This document shows positions 34,475-43,666 of a stretch of DNA of 64,000 bases, piece by piece. A model generated the notes under the pieces. The model was not told where the DNA came from, searched no databases, and saw nothing but the letters and a program-made list of their open reading frames with translations. Position numbers and translations under genes: made by a program. How positions within the stretch are numbered: position 1 is the stretch's first letter; each line of letters opens with the position of its first letter. This DNA is from Micromonospora sp. NBC_01796 (GTDB lineage Bacteria > Actinomycetota > Actinomycetes > Mycobacteriales > Micromonosporaceae). The DNA lies in contig NZ_CP109078.1 of NCBI RefSeq assembly GCF_035917455.1, positions 8,230,001-8,294,000 on the forward strand, given 5' to 3'.

Positions 34475-35113
34475 ATGACCCCAGCGCCGTCGGCCTATCA
34501 CCAGCGCGTGGCGGAGGAGAAGCGCGCGCTCATCGTGCAAGCCGCCACTGAGCTTTTCCTCGAGTTGGGCTACGACCGGGCATCTCTGGCGCGTGTCGCC
34601 GACGGCGCTGGTGTCTCGAAAGCGACGCTGTTCAAGCAGTTTCCGACAAAGGCAGCGTTGTTCGATGCCATCGTCATCGACTCGTGGGCCAAAAACGACG
34701 TCGCCGACGTTCCGCCCGCCGGCGATCTGACGGCCGGCCTGACGGTTCTCGGACGGCGCTACGCGGCGCTGTTGGGCCAGCCGGAGATGACTGACCTGTT
34801 CCGCATCGTCATCGCCGAACTGCCACGCTTTCCCGAACTGGCCAAGGCACATTTCTCACAAGGCAAACTGCCGTACTTCGAGTCCGTCCGGATCTACCTT
34901 CTGTCCGAGCACGACGCGGGAGCCGCAGACATCGCTGATCCGGAGATGGCCGCAACGCAGTTCCTCGGGATGATCTCCAACTACCTGTTCTGGCCGAGTC
35001 TGGTGCTCCCCGACTGGACGGTGACCCCTGCCCGCGTGACCGCGGTCGTGGACGAAGCCGTCCGCACCATGGTTGCGCGGTACGGTGTCGATATTGACCG
35101 TCCGGGCTTGTGA
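34475..35113 (+). CDS. TetR-family transcriptional regulator
   Basis: 212 residues. The helix-turn-helix is ASLARVADGAGVSKATLFKQ, with FPTKAALFDAIV behind it, then a helical ligand domain. ATG 34475 follows a leaderless -10 box, and the upstream frame crosses the operators. Two identical-architecture dyads (GGTGAGT-N6-ACTCACC) in the divergent region make it the likely repressor of itself and of the SDR/F420-reductase operon. The inducer is unknown. Confidence 0.93.
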   Translation: MTPAPSAYHQRVAEEKRALIVQAATELFLELGYDRASLARVADGAGVSKATLFKQFPTKAALFDAIVIDSWAKNDVADVPPAGDLTAGLTVLGRRYAALLGQPEMTDLFRIVIAELPRFPELAKAHFSQGKLPYFESVRIYLLSEHDAGAADIADPEMAATQFLGMISNYLFWPSLVLPDWTVTPARVTAVVDEAVRTMVARYGVDIDRPGL

Positions 35114-35428
35114 AGTCCTTGCCGCATCTGCCGCGGACAATGCACAGCTCGGGTCGGTACCTGGCATGGGGTCAAGTCGATGAAAACCGAGGGGCGCGGA
35201 CGCGTAGCGGTAGTCCCCTGGCGTGGGCCTTTGATGTTGATCTTTCACTTTCGCGCAGGAGGGCACGAGCCCACGGCGACGCCGGATCGTCGAGCTGCAC
35301 CGCGGGTCGACGCCGATGCTTGACCGAGTCGACCCGTACGGAACTCCGGACTCTCCTCGGACGAGATGCCGCAGTTCGTGCAGTCGGTGACGGTGTTCGG
35401 ACTGCGAAAGACCACGACTGCAGTGGCG
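35114..35428. other. Intergenic stretch with a possible small ORF
   Basis: No long convincing gene. A 32-codon plus-strand frame at 35366-35464 (MPQFVQSVTVFGLRKTTTAV...) reads like natural protein and could be the tail of a lost gene; it has no clear ribosome site and overlaps the hydrolase 3' end. Direction and origin are uncertain. Confidence 0.35.
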
Positions 35429-35989
35429 TCAGCGGTGTTGAGGCTGTACCGGCTGGGTCAATGATCGAACCAGGCGCTCGCCGTCGGGCCACGCGCCGAA
35501 CCCGGTCTTGGAGTCCAGGTGCCCGACCGCGCCCGCGTCGAACAGTTCCGAGCCCCAGTCTCGCGCGTACTGCTCGAACTGCTCGAACGTCGTAATCGGG
35601 TCGTTGCGGCTGGCGACCAGGATCGAGCGGAAGGGCAGTGGCTCGCGTGGCACGTGGCCGATGAAGACATCGACCGTCTCGTGCGGGTCGGGAGTCCAGT
35701 CCGGATCCAGGTACGGTGGCGTGACCAGCAGGGTGGCACGCACAGGACCGACGTGCTGACTAGCCCACACTGCGACGGTCAGACAGCCCGCACTGTGCGC
35801 GACGAGGATCGCCGGCTCACTGTCGGCGCTGATGGCAGCGTGCAGCGCGGCGACCCGTTCGGCGGCGACGTACGGTGGCCCGGGCGGTTCGGGCGCCCAT
35901 TGGTATCCCGGATAGTCCCTGACCCAACTGCGCGACCAGTGGTCGGGCAACGGGACACCTCGACCGGGCACGACAAGGTACCGCGTCAT
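35429..35989 (-). CDS. RBBP9/YdeN-type alpha/beta hydrolase
   Basis: 186 residues. The short serine-hydrolase fold shows the nucleophile in ILVAHSAGCLT, the acid in VASRNDP and the His in GAVGHLDSKTGFGAWPDG, the exact pattern of the RBBP9/YdeN group. The family start MTRYLVVPGRG supports ATG 35989, and TACCCT sits seven bases before it (leaderless). The open frame continues upstream for 140 codons with one hydrophobic segment (VVVVVLGILAFVM), but that part is not family-like. Function unknown, possibly an esterase. Confidence 0.85.
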   Translation of the reverse strand: MTRYLVVPGRGVPLPDHWSRSWVRDYPGYQWAPEPPGPPYVAAERVAALHAAISADSEPAILVAHSAGCLTVAVWASQHVGPVRATLLVTPPYLDPDWTPDPHETVDVFIGHVPREPLPFRSILVASRNDPITTFEQFEQYARDWGSELFDAGAVGHLDSKTGFGAWPDGERLVRSLTQPVQPQHR

Positions 35990-35996
35990 GTTGGGG

Positions 35997-36002
35997 AGGG
36001 TA
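35997..36002 (-). promoter_or_regulatory. -10 box TACCCT of the hydrolase gene
   Basis: On the minus strand TACCCT, seven bases, then ATG 35989. A weak match compared with the other leaderless sites. Confidence 0.3.
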
Positions 36003-36426
36003 GCGACGGTCCTCTGGACTCGTCCAGATGCCACAGGTCGTGGTTGAGTCCCCGGCCGGAGCGTCATGACGAACGCGAGGATGCCGAGCACCACCACTAC
36101 CACTCTGCGGCTGCTGCCGGACCACCGCCCACGAAACGGACGCCTCCAGAGCCCTTCCCTCCGCGACGCCGCCATCCCTCCGCGCACGACCGAGATCAGG
36201 TGCACGCTTCTGGCACCCCTCTGTGTCAAGGCGGAGGACGAACCGTCACTCTCGGTGTTCGCCGTCCCCCGGTGCCGACGTCCTGACTCATCGCGAGGAC
36301 GCGGGGTTATTCGGCGACGTGGGCGGAGGCCGCCGACCGAGCGATGCTGGGCGCGGACCTGCGAGCGCCTCTGCAGCGCCCGGTCATCCTGATCCCACAT
36401 CCTGTGCACGGGTCGGGGTGGGGGCC
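36003..36426. other. Intergenic stretch upstream of the hydrolase
   Basis: No convincing gene beyond the N-terminal open extension of the hydrolase frame. It carries the second copy of a degenerate repeat at 36238-36296 and ends at the terminator of the large secreted-protein gene. Confidence 0.4.
36238..36296. repeat. Degenerate intergenic repeat, copy 2
   Basis: About 78 percent alike to 33022-33080, same orientation. The two copies flank the SDR/TetR/hydrolase segment. Confidence 0.5.
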
Positions 36427-36467
36427 GGGTGGGGAACAGTAGTCAGCTCGGCTGCTGTCCCCCACCC
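36427..36467 (-). terminator. Stem-loop terminator of the large secreted-protein gene
   Basis: GGGTGGGGAACAG (36427-36439) pairs with CTGTCCCCCACCC (36455-36467) with one mismatch and a 15-base loop, nine bases after the stop codon. Confidence 0.8.
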
Positions 36468-36476
36468 GACTGTTGA

Positions 36477-39400
36477 TTACAGGTTGCCGTCCTTGGCGAC
36501 CCTGCCGGTGTCACCGTCGGGGCGGCCGGTGCCGCCCAGTTGCCGGCCGTCGTTCGCGGCCACACCGGCGGTGCTGGCCACTCCACCGAGCGACACGATC
36601 ATCGCGTCGGTGTCGCGTACGAGCACGCCGCGTACGTCGGCGTCGGGCACCAGGGCCGGGTCCGAGGCCAGTACGGCGAACGCGGCGAGCTGCTGCACCG
36701 CCCGCTTGTCGTTGCCGGCCGCCTCCGAGTCACGGGCCGCGGTCAGCTTGTTGGTGAGCTGGCGGTGTGACTTGGCGGACAGCCGGTTCGTCGCCTCGAA
36801 CCGGTCCAGCAGGTGCTGGATGTCCCGGAACGAGGTGGTGACGAAGAACCGTACGGAACTGGTGGTGCTGTTCCCGGCCTTGTCGGTGGCGGTGACGGTC
36901 AACTCGTGCAGGCCCAGGCTGAGGTCGTACAGGGCCTGCAGGGTGTTGCTGGCGTACGGCGTACCGTCGAGTTTGCCGATCGTGGCGGCGACCCCGGAGG
37001 TCGGGTCGATCGCTTGGAACGTGACGCGGACCTCGCCGCTGTCGCCGTAGAGCTGGCCGTCGGCGAGCCCGGAGACGATCACGGTCGGCTTCGTCCCGTC
37101 GATCCGCACCAGGGCGGACTTGAGGGTCTCGGCGTTCCCGGCCGCGTCCTTCGCCCGGTAGAGCAACTCGTGCTGCCCGTCGCCGGTGACGTCGACCGGC
37201 GTCGAGTACGCCGTCCACGGCCCGCCGTCCAGGGACCATTCGATCCCCTGGGCGCCCGATCCGGCGTCGGTGGCGGCGAGCGTGACCGGGATGGCCCCGG
37301 CGTGCCAGCCGTTGTCGTTCGCCGGGGCGAAGGTCGCGGAGGTGACCGGCGCGGTGGCGTCGACCTTCACCTCGACCTGGCCCGGTGCGGACAGGTTCCC
37401 GGCCCGGTCGGTGGACCGGTACCGCAGCACGTGCTCGCCGTCGCCTGCGACCGGAACCGGCCCCGTGTAGACGGTCCACGCGGGATCACCGTCGAGCTGG
37501 TACTCGGTGGAGCCGACCCCGCTGCCGCCGGCCTCGTCGGTCGAGGTCAGGGTGACGGTGGCAGGCCCGGTGTACCAGCCGGCGGTGACCGGTCCGGCGA
37601 CCTCGGCCCTGGTCGTCGGGGCAGTGGTGTCCCCGGCAGCCGGGGTGCCGTAGACGTTGATGTCGTAGAGCGAGTAACCCCATTCGGTGGCCCGTGCGGT
37701 GCCGTAGACCCGCAGGTAGCGGCCGGTGCCGGTGACCGCGAGGTCGTCGACCCCACCGTCACCGCTGGCGGTGCCGTGGATCCGGGTCCAGGTGGTGCCG
37801 TCCGTCGAGGTCTGCACCTCGTACGCGCTGGCGTACGCCGCCTCCCAGGCCAGGCGTACCCGGTCGAGGTTGTACTCGGCGCCGAGGTCGACGGCGAGCC
37901 ACTGCGGGTCGACCAGGTGCTCGCTCGCCCACCGGGTGGAGGGGTTGCCGTCGACCGCGTTGCCGGGCACGTGCGACGAGTTCGGCTCCACCGATGACGC
38001 CGTCACCGGGCGATCCCGGGCCAGGTCCTCCCCGGTCGGGGAGTCGTCGGTCCGGATACGGATGTTGCGGTAGTTGATTTCCAGTCCTGCGCCGTCGTTC
38101 TGCACCCCGAAGTGACCGTCGGCGATGTTCCGGCCGGAGGTGTAGTCGGTGATCTTCACCCCGTTGAGGTAGATCTCCACGTGCTGCCCGTGCACCCGGA
38201 CGTCGTACGTGTTCCACGAACCCGGCGGGTTGAGGTTGGCCTCGCGCAACGCCGTGTCCGGCGCCTTGAAGCTGTACACACTGCCGGTGGTACGGGTCGG
38301 GTCGTTGTCGGTGGCGTCGATCTGGATCTCGTGCCCGGCGTCGACCGGCTTCCACGGGTCACCCTGCGGATCCGGGAACCCGATGAACACCCCGCCGTTG
38401 TCGTCGCCCGGCATCATCCAGTCGACCTTGAGCGAGTAGTTGGCGTACGTGCGCTGCGGGTACCAGAGCAGGCCCATCCCGCCGAACGAGCTGATCGTGC
38501 CGTCGGCCAGCGTGAACCCACCCGGACCGGCCTGCTCCCACTGGTCCAGGCTGGCCTGGGTGCCGTCGAACAGGGCGGTGTAGCCGGTCTCCGGCCGGCA
38601 GTCGGCATCGGCCTGCTCGGCCGCGAGCCGGATGCCGCCGAGCAGCATCTTCGTGTAGTTTTCCTCGGCGAAGGACTCCACGGTGTGGCCCATTCCGGTG
38701 TACCAGGCCCGGCCGCCGTCGTACTCCTGGCACCAGGTGATCGGGTGGTCCGCGCCCATCCCGCCGCCGCTGTAGGTCGACTCGTCCACGGTGGCGAGCA
38801 CCTTCACGTTGGCCCGTGGGTTGGTGCGGTAGTTGTACCACTCGTCGGTGTGGTTCCAGGTTGGGGCGAAGTGCGAGGTCGACGGGTTGGCCCGGTCGGA
38901 GAACCGGACCGTGGCCGGCTGGGTCGCCGGGTGCGAGTCGAACCAGGCGCCGACCAGGCCGCCGTACCAGGGCCAGTCATACTCGGTGTCGGCCGCCGCG
39001 TGCACGCCGACAAAACCACCACCACCCCGGATGTACGCCTCGAACGCCGCCTGCTGCTCGCCGTTCAGCGCGTCACCGGTGGTGGAGAGGAAGACCACGG
39101 CCTCGTACTGGGCCAGGTTGGCGGCGGTGAACGCTCCGGCGTCCTCGGTGGCGTCGACCCGGAACCCGTTCTCCCGCCCGAGCTGTTCGATCGCGGAGAT
39201 CCCGGCGCCGACCGAGTCGTGGCGGTACCCGGCCGTCTTGGAGAAGACCATCACCTGGTACGTCTCCGGCGGGTTCTCCTCCTCCGACGGCCCGTAGACG
39301 TTGAAGTCGAACAGCGAGTAGCCCCAGGCGGTGGTGCGCTGGGTGGCGTACATCCGGACGTACCGGCCGGTGCCGCTGATCTGGATGTCGTCCACCCCGC

Positions 39401-42101
39401 CGTTGCCGTTCGTGGTGCTGTGCACGGTGGTCCAGGTGTCACCGTCCGGCGACGTCTGGATCTCGTACGCCTTCGCGGCGGCCGTCTCCCAGTTCAGCCG
39501 GACCCGCGCCAGTTCGTACGAGGCACCGAGGTCCACGCTGATCCACTGCGGGTCGGTGTACTCACTGGACCACCGGGTGCTGGAGTCGCCGTCGACCGCC
39601 AGCCCCGGCACCCGGTACGCCTCGTACGTCGACGACGCCGTCACCGGCCGGTGCCGGGCCAGGTCGCTGTTGGCGCTGCCGCCACCGGTGAAGGTGAAAC
39701 TGTCGACGTTGAACAGACCCTCGGTCGGATCCCCGGCGAAGGTCAGGAACAGCGTGTCGGTGCCGGTCGACGCGGTGACCGGGCCGGTCACGTTGACGAA
39801 GTTCTCCCAGCCGCCGGTGCCCGGCACGGTTGCCGAGCCGACCACCGGTCCGGTCGCCGACCCGGTACGCAGTTCGAGCACTCCCCCGGCGTTGGCCGAC
39901 GAGACCCGGGCGGTGAAACCGGTGACCCCGACCAGGTTGTACGGGGTGAACGACACCCACTCGCCGTTGTTGATCGCCCCGACGTAGCCGCCCTCGGTGG
40001 CCGGGCTCTGGTAGATGGTCACGTTGCCGCTGGAGTCGGCGAAGTGCTCCGCCTGGCGGTGCCGGGGTTGCAGCACCACCTGGGCGTGTCCGGCCAGGCC
40101 GGAACGGTCGGTGTAGGCGGCGTCGATCACGCCGAACAGGTTGTCGCCCGGACCGTGTTCGCTGTTGGCGGTGGTCTGGAGCACGCCGGTGCAGCCGGTG
40201 GCGCTGGTCATCGGGTGGCCGTGCTGGTCGTGCCCGAGGACGAAGTTGACCGCGACCCTGGTGCAGTCGATCGTCCCGTCCTCCGGATCGGTGACCGTGA
40301 CCTGGTACGGCACCGCGTCACCGAAGTTGAACACCGATCCGGCGGCCGGTCCGGTGATGGTGATCGTCGGTGCGGTGTTGCCGACCGTGATGGTCACCGT
40401 CGAGCTGCCGAAGTTGCCGGCCGGGTCCTGCACGGTGAGCTTGGCCGGGTAGGTGCCGTTGGCCGCGTACGTGTGGGTCGGGTTCGCGGAGGTCGAGGTG
40501 CCGCCGTCGCCGAACGTCCACGCGTAGCTCAGCGCGTCGCCCTCCGGATCGCCGGATCCGGCGGAGCTGAACGTGACGGTGAGCGGACCGGGTCCGGAGG
40601 TCCTGTCGGCTCCGGCGACCGCGGTCGGTGCCCGGTTGCCGTTCGGGGCGGTCTCGATCCGGTAGAGCGCGGAGTTCTCGTCGCCGTTGAACCAGCCGGC
40701 GCCGTAGTCGAGCACGTAGAGCGCGCCCTCCGGGCCCATCGCCAGGTCCATCGGGTGGGTGTGGGTCCACGGGAAGTCGCCGATCGTGCCGCCGCTGCCG
40801 TCACCGTCGGCGGTGATCGTCCTGATCCAGTCCTGGGTGAACTCCCCGGCGAAGAACTTGTTGTCGAAGCTGGCCGGCAGCTTGGTCGGCGAGTCGAGTG
40901 CCGGGTCGAAGTGGTAGACCGGGCCCGCCATCGGGCCGCCGCCGTTGCCCAGCGGCGAGGACAGACCGCCGTCGTACGCGATCCAGGCCGGCTGGGCCGG
41001 CGGCAGCTCGGTCAGGCCGGTGTTGTGCGGTGACTGGTTCACCGGGGCGGCGCAGTCGAACTTCGGCCCCGACGTGTTCGTGGCGAAGTCGAAGTCGTTG
41101 TAGGGCGAGTTGTAGCCCTGGCAGTACGGCCACCCGAAGTTGCCGGGGCCGGTGATCCGCTCGAACTCCTGGTGCCCGCCGTCGCCCCGGTTCGGGTCGG
41201 CGACCTCGGCGTCGGCGGCGTACGTGCCGACGTAGACCACGCCGGTGGCCCTGTCCACGGACATCCGGAACGGGTTACGGAAGCCCATCGCGTAGATCTC
41301 GGGGCGGGTCTTCACCGTCCCCGGCGCGAACAGGTTGCCGGCCGGCACGGTGTAGGTGCCATCGTCCTCGGGGTGGATACGCAGCAGCTTGCCGCGCAGG
41401 TCGTTGGTGTTGCCGGAGGTACGCTGCGCGTCGAAGGCCCAGGTGAAGCCGTCGCGCTCGTCGATCGGGGTGTACCCGCTGGACGACCACGGCTGGGTGT
41501 CGTCGCCGGTGGTCAGGTAGAGGTTGCCCCGGGCGTCGAAGTCGAGGTCGCCGCCGACGTGGCAGCACATCCCCCGGTCGACGGGGACCTGGAGCAGCTT
41601 CTTCTCACTCACCAGGTCGATCGTCCCGTCCGCCCGTACGGTCAGCCGGGACAACTGGTTGTGCCCCTCCCACCGGGCGAAGTCGGCGTCGGTGCCGTTC
41701 GACGGGGCGTCGCCGGCCGGGGTGGAGGCGAGCACCGGGGCGTAGTAGACGTACACCCACCGGTTGGTCGCGAAGTCGGGGTCGGCGGCGATGCCCTGCA
41801 ACCCGTCCTCGTCGTGGGTGTAGACGGGGATGGTGGCGGCGAGCTTCGTGTTGCCGAGCGCGTCGGTGGAGAAGATCCGCCCGTCGCGCGAGGTGTGCAG
41901 CACCGTACGGTCCGGCAGGACGGTCAGGGCCATCGGCTCGCCCATCGCGACCGGCCCCTTGGCGAGGGTCACCTCCTGCAGGACCTCCGCGGCGGCCACG
42001 GCCGGTGCGGCGGGCGCGGCGGTGGCGGGCGGGGTCAGGGTGACCAGTGAGGTCAGGACAAGGGCAGCACTGGCGGCGGACGCGATGATGCGTCGACGCA
42101 T
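36477..42101 (-). CDS. Giant secreted multidomain sugar dehydrogenase/ThuA/DUF1080 protein
   Basis: 1,874 residues. Order: signal peptide (1-29), glucose/sorbosone-dehydrogenase-type propeller (about 40-485, with His in MCCHVGGDLDFD and NPFRMSVDRATG), PKD (488-573), Ig-like (578-680), CBM6 (682-805), F5/8-C discoidin (812-936), ThuA-like (948-1165, AGYRHDSVGAG, GFVGVHAAADTEYDW), DUF1080 (1170-1365, NGGVFIGFPDPQG, HEIQIDATDND), second discoidin (1375-1515), bacterial Ig/OmpL47-like repeats (1520-1750) and a FIMAH domain (1755-1830). DUF1080 proteins act on 3-keto-glycosides, so a surface sugar-oxidising and cleaving machine is plausible. ATG 42101 has GGAAGGAG six bases upstream. Its last 22 codons recur at 32.0 kb. 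Confidence 0.92.
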   Translation of the reverse strand: MRRRIIASAASAALVLTSLVTLTPPATAAPAAPAVAAAEVLQEVTLAKGPVAMGEPMALTVLPDRTVLHTSRDGRIFSTDALGNTKLAATIPVYTHDEDGLQGIAADPDFATNRWVYVYYAPVLASTPAGDAPSNGTDADFARWEGHNQLSRLTVRADGTIDLVSEKKLLQVPVDRGMCCHVGGDLDFDARGNLYLTTGDDTQPWSSSGYTPIDERDGFTWAFDAQRTSGNTNDLRGKLLRIHPEDDGTYTVPAGNLFAPGTVKTRPEIYAMGFRNPFRMSVDRATGVVYVGTYAADAEVADPNRGDGGHQEFERITGPGNFGWPYCQGYNSPYNDFDFATNTSGPKFDCAAPVNQSPHNTGLTELPPAQPAWIAYDGGLSSPLGNGGGPMAGPVYHFDPALDSPTKLPASFDNKFFAGEFTQDWIRTITADGDGSGGTIGDFPWTHTHPMDLAMGPEGALYVLDYGAGWFNGDENSALYRIETAPNGNRAPTAVAGADRTSGPGPLTVTFSSAGSGDPEGDALSYAWTFGDGGTSTSANPTHTYAANGTYPAKLTVQDPAGNFGSSTVTITVGNTAPTITITGPAAGSVFNFGDAVPYQVTVTDPEDGTIDCTRVAVNFVLGHDQHGHPMTSATGCTGVLQTTANSEHGPGDNLFGVIDAAYTDRSGLAGHAQVVLQPRHRQAEHFADSSGNVTIYQSPATEGGYVGAINNGEWVSFTPYNLVGVTGFTARVSSANAGGVLELRTGSATGPVVGSATVPGTGGWENFVNVTGPVTASTGTDTLFLTFAGDPTEGLFNVDSFTFTGGGSANSDLARHRPVTASSTYEAYRVPGLAVDGDSSTRWSSEYTDPQWISVDLGASYELARVRLNWETAAAKAYEIQTSPDGDTWTTVHSTTNGNGGVDDIQISGTGRYVRMYATQRTTAWGYSLFDFNVYGPSEEENPPETYQVMVFSKTAGYRHDSVGAGISAIEQLGRENGFRVDATEDAGAFTAANLAQYEAVVFLSTTGDALNGEQQAAFEAYIRGGGGFVGVHAAADTEYDWPWYGGLVGAWFDSHPATQPATVRFSDRANPSTSHFAPTWNHTDEWYNYRTNPRANVKVLATVDESTYSGGGMGADHPITWCQEYDGGRAWYTGMGHTVESFAEENYTKMLLGGIRLAAEQADADCRPETGYTALFDGTQASLDQWEQAGPGGFTLADGTISSFGGMGLLWYPQRTYANYSLKVDWMMPGDDNGGVFIGFPDPQGDPWKPVDAGHEIQIDATDNDPTRTTGSVYSFKAPDTALREANLNPPGSWNTYDVRVHGQHVEIYLNGVKITDYTSGRNIADGHFGVQNDGAGLEINYRNIRIRTDDSPTGEDLARDRPVTASSVEPNSSHVPGNAVDGNPSTRWASEHLVDPQWLAVDLGAEYNLDRVRLAWEAAYASAYEVQTSTDGTTWTRIHGTASGDGGVDDLAVTGTGRYLRVYGTARATEWGYSLYDINVYGTPAAGDTTAPTTRAEVAGPVTAGWYTGPATVTLTSTDEAGGSGVGSTEYQLDGDPAWTVYTGPVPVAGDGEHVLRYRSTDRAGNLSAPGQVEVKVDATAPVTSATFAPANDNGWHAGAIPVTLAATDAGSGAQGIEWSLDGGPWTAYSTPVDVTGDGQHELLYRAKDAAGNAETLKSALVRIDGTKPTVIVSGLADGQLYGDSGEVRVTFQAIDPTSGVAATIGKLDGTPYASNTLQALYDLSLGLHELTVTATDKAGNSTTSSVRFFVTTSFRDIQHLLDRFEATNRLSAKSHRQLTNKLTAARDSEAAGNDKRAVQQLAAFAVLASDPALVPDADVRGVLVRDTDAMIVSLGGVASTAGVAANDGRQLGGTGRPDGDTGRVAKDGNL

Positions 42102-42201
42102 GGGTGCTCCTTCCGGAGGTCGGGAGTGAAAGGAGCGCGCCGCCGCACCTGGTCGGTCACCGAAGGGCCGCCGAGCCGTTCGGTATCGCCCGGACTTTGC
42201 C

Positions 42202-42233
42202 GGCCGGTTTCGGGGGAGTCAATCCCCCCGGCC
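42202..42233 (-). terminator. Stem-loop after the LtrA gene
   Basis: GGGGGA (42212-42217) pairs with TCCCCC (42223-42228) around GTCAA, and outer GGCC/GGCC blocks also pair. It lies 85 bases after the LtrA stop and 100 bases before the large-protein start, so it may end LtrA transcription or be a regulatory hairpin. The remaining 42102-42314 shows no gene. Confidence 0.5.
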
Positions 42234-42314
42234 AAAGCGTCTCCCGATCTTTGTCTTCTACTGTGGATCAATGGGTTTGAGCTGGAGGAATCGGGCGGGG
42301 GTGGGGGCAGCTGA

Positions 42315-43616
42315 CTATTCGTAGCGGTCGCGGCGCCACTCGGTCTCGCGGTCCTCGTGCGCCGTCGCCTCCTGCAGGGCCGACTCCCGCAGCTCGTGCC
42401 GGGAGTCGGCGAAGATGACCACCTCGCTGACGACCATGACGAGACACACCAGCGCTAGCAGGCCCAGCGCCGCCAGCGCGGGGAGCCGGACCGCCAGCGG
42501 GATCAGGGCACCGAGTACGACGATCGCGCCCGCCCGGGTCCAGGCGACCGTGCCGAGGATCCGGGCCTGGAAGGCCATGTGCCCGAGGAGGAACAGGATG
42601 ACCCCACCGAAGGCGAGATAGACACCCGGACCCTGCTGGGGCTCGGACAGGCCGAGGTGTTCGCCGCTGAGCTGGTGGACCATCTCCTTGTCGCCGAGGG
42701 AGAGCAGGATCAGCGCGGCGATCATCGGCAGGTGCAGGTAGACGTACGCGTCCCGGGCCAGCCGGATCCGGGCCAGGTCGTGGGTGCCGTGCATGACCTT
42801 GTGCGCCGCCGGGGCGACGATGTCGAAGTACGCCCACCAGAGGGACGCGGTGATGCCGATGCCGAGCGCGGTCCCGATGAACATCGCCCAGGTCTCGGTC
42901 CGGTCGGTCAGGCTGGTGCCGAGCCCGACCGAGATGATCGTCTCCCCCAGCCCGACGATGATGATCAGCTCGAACCGTTCCACCCAGTGACCCGCCGAGG
43001 CGAGCCCCCAGTGGGAGACGCTGAGGAACCTGCCGGCGCCGTACTCGACCACGACCACGATGGTCCAGAGCAGCGTACGGAAGGTCACCTCGTCGAGGCC
43101 GTGGAACTCCGACGGGATCAGACCGGCGATGAACAGCAGGGTGGTGGCGCTGACCAGCGGCAGCGCGTAGTGCAGGATCTGCCGGCGCAGGACCGGATCG
43201 TCCCCGGCCGAGTACCAGTGCAGCACCACGTGCAGCGCCCGCACGACGAGGTAGCAGACGGCCAGGACCAGCGGGGCGTCGAATCCGCTGGTCTCGCCGA
43301 CGAAAGCCTGCGGGATGATCAGGGCGATCGTGAAAGTGGCGATCATGACGGGGAAGACCACGAGCGGCCCGATCCCCTCGCCGAGGCGGAGCCAGTTGGC
43401 CACCACCATGTGCGAGCACCAGCACCACCAGAGCAGGGCCAGGATCAACAGCCCGTGGTAGAGCCCGACCGGGGTCAGATTCTCGCTGGTCACCCGGGCG
43501 ATACTGAAGAACACGAAGACGAAGACCAGGTCGAAGAAGACCTCCAGGCTGTTCGCCCTGGTCCCGGGACCGGCCCGGCGCAACTGCCCGAGCAGCCCCC
43601 GACGGCGGTTCACCAT
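42315..43616 (-). CDS. Low temperature requirement protein A (LtrA) family
   Basis: 433 residues with about twelve membrane helices. LtrA landmarks are NSLEVFFDLVFVFVF at the N-terminus and HWVERFELIIIVGLGETIIS in the middle. The role is not established beyond the link to cold growth in Listeria. The C-terminus is charged (DSRHELRESALQEATAHEDRE). It follows the PoxB-like gene by 50 bases on the same strand and may be co-transcribed. Confidence 0.9.
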   Translation of the reverse strand: MVNRRRGLLGQLRRAGPGTRANSLEVFFDLVFVFVFFSIARVTSENLTPVGLYHGLLILALLWWCWCSHMVVANWLRLGEGIGPLVVFPVMIATFTIALIIPQAFVGETSGFDAPLVLAVCYLVVRALHVVLHWYSAGDDPVLRRQILHYALPLVSATTLLFIAGLIPSEFHGLDEVTFRTLLWTIVVVVEYGAGRFLSVSHWGLASAGHWVERFELIIIVGLGETIISVGLGTSLTDRTETWAMFIGTALGIGITASLWWAYFDIVAPAAHKVMHGTHDLARIRLARDAYVYLHLPMIAALILLSLGDKEMVHQLSGEHLGLSEPQQGPGVYLAFGGVILFLLGHMAFQARILGTVAWTRAGAIVVLGALIPLAVRLPALAALGLLALVCLVMVVSEVVIFADSRHELRESALQEATAHEDRETEWRRDRYE

Positions 43617-43666
43617 CCGGCACCGTCAGTCGGCCGCATGTCCCGGGCACACGGGGGCGGCCGGGC

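Noticed and set aside
33022-36546. Insertion sequence or integrative element at 33-36.5 kb
   Set aside because: No transposase, integrase, terminal inverted repeats or target-site duplications; only two imperfect repeats.
38112-41033. 973-codon plus-strand open frame inside the giant gene
   Set aside because: Lies opposite the recognised domains; Gly/Val/Arg/Pro-rich with no family features.
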